A DNA stretch of 12,470 nt, taken from NCBI GenBank assembly GCA_004151065.3, contig NWUY0300062340.1:1-12470 (forward strand). The letters run 5' to 3'. The notes below the pieces were generated by a model. That model did no database searches. It was given only the letters and a program-made list of their open reading frames with translations, and was not told the origin of the DNA. Shown in pieces: positions 7,972 through 12,470 of the stretch. Position 1 is the stretch's first letter. Each line of letters starts with the position of its first letter. Source of the DNA: Larix sibirica. Taxonomy: Eukaryota; Streptophyta; Pinopsida; Pinales; Pinaceae. The position numbers and the translations under genes are program-made.

Positions 7972-8299
7972 CCTTATCCTTCTCCTCCTTTCTGCTTGAC
8001 TTCCCTCACACGACCTCCAGGCTCCCGGTCTCTGCTCTGGCGTGTGTTGGTATGGTTTTATTGGCCTTTTTGTTTTTTCTTATTATTTACATTTCCTCGA
8101 CCGTATGGACGCGCAAGCAACGCGAGACCTACGCGCTTCGTTGTGCGAGTCCCCGACCACTTGAACAAAGAACCTGCTCCTCGTGACTAATCAACTCTCC
8201 CTTGCCCCTTGGTCATATGATGTGTCTTTTGTGGACAGGAAATTGTCATTCCATTTCCGTTCACACTACCATCCATGTCATCATTGCATCCAGTTTTCA
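7972..8299 (-). promoter_or_regulatory. GC-richer promoter-proximal region
   Basis: GC-rich sequence continues from the gene to about 8190, then becomes AT-rich. A CCAAT on the minus strand (plus-strand ATTGG, 8060-8064) lies about 155 bp before the inferred transcription start. Plus-strand ORFs of 64 and 93 codons cross the region in different frames; one has a hydrophobic run, but neither is credible as a gene. At 8230-8360 short direct and inverted repeats appear (TTGTGGACA twice; GTTCACACT facing AGTGTGAAC), marking the start of repeat-derived DNA. Confidence 0.4.
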
Positions 8300-9171
8300 C
8301 ATGTTCTTGTGATTCCAAAATGTCACCATTCCATCCCCTTACCCATGTAAGTGTGAACCTAGCCATCCCTTGTGGACAAAAGTGTGTGAATAGTTTATGG
8401 AGTTTGGTCATCATTTAGCACTCTTATAGAATAAGTCAATAGATTCTTGGTCAATTGGTCAATACACTCATTAGACCTCTTAGGTCAAATATATTTAATG
8501 TGTTTCGTTCATCATATGCAGTTTTAAGGATTAGGTCATCTTTCATGGAATTTCAATGTATATTTGGTAGTTAATTTTTGACAAATTGGAATTTCAATAT
8601 CATTATGGTGAAAAGTTCTTTTTAAGGGTAGTTTACCAATTTTTTCAAGGTTATATTCACCAAGAAATATGCTAACACCTAGTCAAATTAGTCAATTTAT
8701 AAGGGTTCAACAAGAGCATAATTGCGTAGTCTAAAAGTTTTATGATTTCAAATGGAAAATTTTGATTTTTCTAGCATGATTTTGAAAAAATTCGACAAAA
8801 TCTTGTAAAAGTCCTTGCTACAACTCTCAAACTATGAAATTTTGGATGCCTCAAGGGTTTTTGATGGTGTTGAATCCATTTCTACTATCAAAATCACCAT
8901 TAAAACATAATTAAATTCAGATTTTGCAAAATAAAAAACACCAGATTTCGGTGAAAAATGCTCGTCCGAGCTATATCGTCGAATTTTTAAACAACTCCGA
9001 GTAACAATCATTCCTCCCTACCATCCAAGCTTCATCCAATTTTTAAAAGCTTCATTAGCACCTAGAGTAGTGAGGTGTATTGATTGTTCATATCTATGTA
9101 ACATAGTACATTAATCTTGTAGTAAAAATATCCTCTTTTCGGTGATGAATTTTATATGAATTTGGTAGAAA

Positions 9172-9401
9172 TAAAAAGTGGACAAACTCAATCATTTTTC
9201 TGTCGAAAATTTTTCTCCAAATCTATTTGTCAAAAGTTATAGTTCCACTTGAGTAATGAGAATTTTGAGCATGAAGTTTTGTCCTTGATTTTAGCCCAGT
9301 TTAAGAAGACCTGGATCGTAAAATAAGTGGATCGGGGCAGAATTTTGCCTCATTGGAAAAAAACTAAACTCACCAAAAAAGTTGAATTTGTTTGCTTTTT
9401 A
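9172..9401. repeat. Imperfect inverted repeat inside copy 1
   Basis: The left arm at 9172-9191 (TAAAAAGTGGACAAACTCAA) faces a right arm at 9382-9401, complementary at 16 of 20 positions; all four mismatches are transitions. Weaker complementarity continues inward for perhaps 30 bp through T-rich sequence ending in TCTCCAA. The loop is about 190 bp. The same structure is perfect in copy 2. Confidence 0.7.
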
Positions 9402-9709
9402 CTCACTCCAAAATTTTAGGTGTGATACGAGTTCCACCCTTATCCAAGCTCCATGTATGATGGAATGATGCCATCAAGGGCTTTCTCCAATTCCGAATGT
9501 GCCCAAATCCTCAAAAAATTGATCAAGGTTTTGGATCGATGGAAACTTTCACTTATATGTTGTGGAATTCCGGTAACGATAAAATTTTGCTACATGATTA
9601 TACGAATTTGATGTGTCATGTCATAATACACTATTTTAAAAAAATGAAAACCATTAAAAGGCTACAATAATATTAAAGTGGAGTATGTAAAACACTTTCT
9701 CTTAAAATG

Positions 9710-10018
9710 CCATCTTTGTTTTTTTGAAGATGGAAAAACTTGTCATGACTCAATTATCAAGTGACGGTGAGGACAACCACCACCAACTGTTATATGAAAA
9801 TGTAGGTTGAGTAATCACCAGTAATCAAGAAAAATCGTGCCACCTAAAATAACTTATTGCATGCCACCTTAAATAACCCATTTGTGGTCTATAAGGGGGC
9901 AAACTTTCACTCATGTCATGTGCCTTTTGGGTCTTGGATTGTTAACTTGTTTCCTTACATTCAAGGACAACAAACTCATAAGCAATCAAAAGCAGTTTTA
10001 GGTCTTACTCTTGGATCA
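9710..10018. mobile_element. 309 bp segment bounded by 9 bp direct repeats, absent from copy 2
   Basis: CTTAAAATG occurs at 9701-9709 and again at 10019-10027, bracketing this segment. The matching place in copy 2 (11159-11167) has a single CTTAAAATC and no segment. This is the pattern of a small insertion with a 9 bp target-site duplication (a length typical of Mutator-type elements). A deletion in copy 2 between short direct repeats would look the same. The ends are not terminal inverted repeats: the left end is a hairpin (CCATCTT, 9710-9716, facing AAGATGG, 9727-9733), while the right end reads GGATCA. It holds no convincing ORF; a 63-codon frame runs out of its right edge. Confidence 0.45.
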
Positions 10019-10577
10019 CTTAAAATGTTATGCCTGTGCATATATTAAATCTCAATTTCAAAATATTTGTAATATTATTGATCTCTATAACTTATTAATT
10101 CATGAAAAATAAAGAGATCTATTGTAATGTCTAGTGTGAATCCAAAATGTCACCATTCCATTCAATTATCCCATGTCTACTGTGAATCTAGTCATCCATG
10201 GCTATGGACAAAATGTCCTTATGAATAGTTTAATGGATTTTTTGTCAATATCTAGCACTCCTATAGAAAGGTTAAAGATTGGTATATTTTATAGAGCTCA
10301 TATGGAATCTATCAATAGATTTAATGGATTTTGGTCATCTTTGGAGCTTTCATGGAATAGTTCATCTTTGATGAAATTTCAACACATTTGGTTGCCATCT
10401 TTGACGGAATTTTGTATGGTAAATATTTGTTTAAGAAGTTACATTATTACACCAACAATAGTGAGGTGTATTCACTGCCTAGGTAGATGTGTCACAAAGT
10501 ATACAAATCTTGTAGCAAAAATACCCTCTTTTCCATGACAAATTTGATATGAATCTAGCATAAACTTTAGGATCATG

Positions 10578-10830
10578 TTAAAAAGTGGACAAACTCAATC
10601 TTTTCTCTATCATAAATTCTTCTCCAAACATGTTGAGATTTTTCTCAGAAGTTATTGTTCCACTTGATTGGTGGGAACTTTAACAATGGAACTTTGCCTT
10701 TAGGGGTTTTAAGCATTTTCAGAAGACTCAGATTGTCAGAGTTTCAAAAAAATAAGTGGATCAAGGTGAAACTTTGTCTTACTAGAAGAAATTAAACTAA
10801 TCGGAAATGTTGAGTTTGTCCACTTTTTAA
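10578..10830. repeat. Perfect 21 bp inverted repeat inside copy 2
   Basis: The arms at 10578-10598 and 10810-10830 are exact reverse complements (core AAAAAGTGGACAAACTCAA) with a 211 bp loop. The position matches the imperfect pair of copy 1. The transcript of either strand could pair here. Confidence 0.9.
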
Positions 10831-11068
10831 CTCATTCTGAAACTTTAGGTGTGATCATAGTTCCATCATGATCCAAGTTCTATGCATGATGGAACAATGC
10901 CCTTCATAACTTTGTCTAATTATGATTCAATCGAGGTGCTCAAAAAATCAATTAAAGTTTTGGATCGATGGGAACTTTCACTTCTTATGTTGTCAGATTC
11001 TAATGACGAGAAAAGTTGGCTACATGATTAGACAAATTTGACGTGTCGCGTTTTAATATGCTAAATTT

Positions 11069-11117
11069 AAAAAATAAAATAAAAAAGAAAAATAAATAAA
11101 TAAATAAAAATAAAAAT
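11069..11117. repeat. A-rich low-complexity run with (AAAT)n
   Basis: A stretch made of A and T with one G, including several AAAT units at about 11089-11117. It is present in copy 2 and only slightly represented in copy 1, so it expanded after the duplication. Confidence 0.85.
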
Positions 11118-11249
11118 GTCTAACTTAATAATAAAATGGAGGATGAAAATTCATTTCTCTTAAAATCTTATGTCTATGAATATATTAGATCTCAATTTCA
11201 AAATATTTGTAATGTATTAATCTTTATAGCTTATTAATTCATGAAAACC

Positions 11250-12440
11250 AAATAGATTGGAAAAGTTTTTTTCAAATCTTTTTTACCATAGAAACAAAAT
11301 GGTAAAACAAATCAATAAATTATTACAATAAACCAAAGTTTAGTCTATATGGATAGTAGTCCTGGTCATTTTCATCAATAATAAAACATATAATAATAAA
11401 ATAATTTAACATAAATCCATTTTAACTTTGTTCTTATAAACATTGATATGTTTGTGTAATGATTTTTTCTTTTTTTCAATACTTAATAAATCTAAGATTA
11501 ACATAAATCTATATTAATTATATATTTTAACAATTTAAAATTCATAAAAAAAATTATGAAGAAGTGACCATAACTCTTTACATCTTCTTCTTCAAAGCAT
11601 AGTTGCAAGAGCTAAACCTAATTTCATTGCTCATCTCCTCAACCTTGGTGTTGGTGAGAGAGTAGAATCTTCTTCTTCATAGAAAGATGCAATCCTTCGA
11701 GGAATTAAAAATTCCTTAAAGAAACTTATATAGACGAACTTGAGCAAAGAAGAGAAGGGTATATTCCCTTATGCCATATATGTGTTGAACTTGATTGACT
11801 AAAAGTCTATTGGATGATATTATCATAAATTGTGAAGATTTTAAGTGAATTACAAAGAATCTTCATTTAATGGTAGTCTACGGGCACATAAAATAATCTT
11901 ACCCAAGGGCAAAGGATTTTTTTAAGACGAGTGCCTAAGAGTGCCTTGGTAAGGTATTGTGATCAGGTTCAAGTCTCTCTAATGATAATTATGTTTATGC
12001 TTATACTCATTATATAAAAATATAAATCATAGATGTTTGGTATAATAAATGCGAAAGAAGATCTATTTGAATTATTGTTGATGGATGATTTTAGTGTAGT
12101 GTTTTTGTTGTTTTTTTATAATGATTAGAATATTATTTTATAAGTTTTAAGACGGTAAGAATTTGAATTCAATGAGGTTTTATGTTCTAATAACATTTAA
12201 AAAAACAATAAAGTTACGACTTTTGCTTTGGAAAAAAACAAAGATACACCCATTCGAGGCTCTTTAATCAAATGACTCTAATTCATATGTTACATGTTGA
12301 TTACAACAATCATAAACTCTTCCAAAGTATTATGATTTTATGAGATCATTTCTGGATCATTATAGAGCTAAATATAAGCTATTATAATCAGAAATTTTGA
12401 GAACATATGCAATATAACTTCTTTATACATATAAATAAAG
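11250..12440. other. AT-rich stretch without recognisable gene
   Basis: About 1.2 kb of AT-rich DNA. No ORF worth reporting occurs and no family is recognised. Apart from the B-box-like site at 11966-11976, nothing stands out except CTTCTTCTTC-type pyrimidine runs near 11583 and 11669. Confidence 0.5.
11942..11976 (+). other. Possible degraded pol III (tRNA/SINE-like) promoter remnant
   Basis: GGTTCAAGTCT at 11966-11976 matches the B-box consensus GGTTCRANNCY. Just upstream, TGCCTTGGTAAGG at 11942-11954 loosely resembles an A-box. The gap is about half that of a real tRNA and no acceptor stem is visible, so it is not a tRNA gene. It may be the head of a decayed SINE, or chance. Confidence 0.25.
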
Positions 12441-12457
12441 TTTTTTTTTTTTTTTTT
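12441..12457. repeat. Poly-T run (17)
   Basis: Seventeen consecutive T near the right edge. It could be the poly-A tail of a minus-strand retroelement running off the window, but no body is visible here. Confidence 0.8.
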
Positions 12458-12470
12458 AAGAAAACATCTT

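Larger units (their letters stand above)
8300..10110. repeat. Long duplicated unit, copy 1 (~1.8 kb)
   Basis: This copy aligns in order with 10127-11249. Landmarks: CCAAAATGTCACCATTCCAT (8314), AGCACTC(T/C)TATAGAA, AGTGAGGTGTATT (9069), AAGTGGACAAACTCAATC (9175), AGTTCCA..ATCCAAG, TTTTGGATCGATGG, CTACATGATTA, CTCAATTTCAAAATATTTGT, and CTTATTAATTCATGAAAA (10091-10108). It is about 690 bp longer than copy 2 because of two extra segments (roughly 8625-9060 and 9710-10018). It has no long ORF, no primer-binding site and no reverse-transcriptase motif. It may be a tandemly duplicated non-coding piece of a decayed transposable element; the class is unknown. Confidence 0.85.
10127..11249. repeat. 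Long duplicated unit, copy 2 (~1.1 kb)
   Basis: It begins about 16 bp after copy 1 ends and keeps the same landmark order: CCAAAATGTCACCATTCCAT (10141), AGTGAGGTGTATT (10460), AAGTGGACAAACTCAATC (10583), TTTTGGATCGATGG, CTACATGATTA, CTCAATTTCAAAATATTTGT, and CTTATTAATTCATGAAAA (11230-11247). It carries about 67 bp extra between the 10460 landmark and 11159, partly an A-rich microsatellite. The 121-codon plus-strand ORF at 10173-10538 is not conserved in copy 1, so it is not called a gene. Confidence 0.85.

Noticed and set aside
7905-8186. 93-codon plus-strand ORF with a hydrophobic run
   Set aside because: It crosses the minus-strand promoter, overlaps another ORF in a different frame, and matches no known protein. 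The hydrophobic run comes from a T-rich tract.
9710-10018. Solo LTR with a 5 bp target duplication
   Set aside because: The right end is CA, but the left end cannot be placed at TG while keeping a matching direct repeat; the observed duplication is 9 bp.
10173-10538. 121-codon plus-strand ORF
   Set aside because: It lies in copy 2 of a duplicated non-coding unit; the frame is not kept in copy 1 and no family motif is visible.
8300-11249. The two long units as paired LTRs of a retrotransposon
   Set aside because: Only about 16 bp separates them, with no internal region, primer-binding site or polypurine tract, and no clear TG...CA ends with target-site duplications.
1-12470. CRISPR array, operon or other prokaryote-type system
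   Set aside because: The repeats are few and not regularly spaced by unique spacers. The gene family and TATA-type promoter are those of a plant.

Overview
This is a stretch of land-plant nuclear DNA holding one convincing gene in mostly AT-rich, repeat-rich intergenic sequence. The plant assignment rests on that gene, a ROH1/BYPASS1-like protein (DUF793-type family, known from seed plants). The long gene-free flanks full of old, diverged duplications suggest a large genome such as a gymnosperm's, but the species cannot be read from the sequence.

Layout. Positions 1-2460: AT-rich non-coding DNA with a GGA microsatellite at the window edge, a loose family of AT-rich ~35 bp repeats (about 272-1076), and several duplicated blocks of 22-75 bp. 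Positions 2491-3146: a diverged tandem duplication with a ~340 bp period. Positions 3147-6559: intergenic DNA with an 85 bp, a 24 bp and a 31 bp tandem duplication and a TA microsatellite; no gene is recognisable. Positions 6560-7801 (minus strand): the intact single-exon ROH1-like gene of 413 codons plus stop. It is clearly more GC-rich than its surroundings, as is its promoter, which extends to about 8190. On the minus strand, upstream of the start codon, lie a six-residue upstream ORF, a pentanucleotide repeat, a consensus TATA box and a DRE/CRT-type core.

Positions 8300-11249: two adjacent diverged copies of one long non-coding unit (about 1.8 and 1.1 kb). They differ by two large indels; one is bounded by 9 bp direct repeats and is missing from the second copy. 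Each copy keeps the same internal inverted repeat. Positions 11250-12470: AT-rich DNA with a possible degraded pol III (tRNA/SINE-like) B-box and a poly-T run.

There is one gene, so no pathway or operon can be described. I found no tRNA or rRNA gene, CRISPR array, or transposase or reverse-transcriptase ORF. I do not see evidence of a new multi-gene system. The most informative signals are the duplicated unit with its indel, and the leader of the ROH1-like gene.
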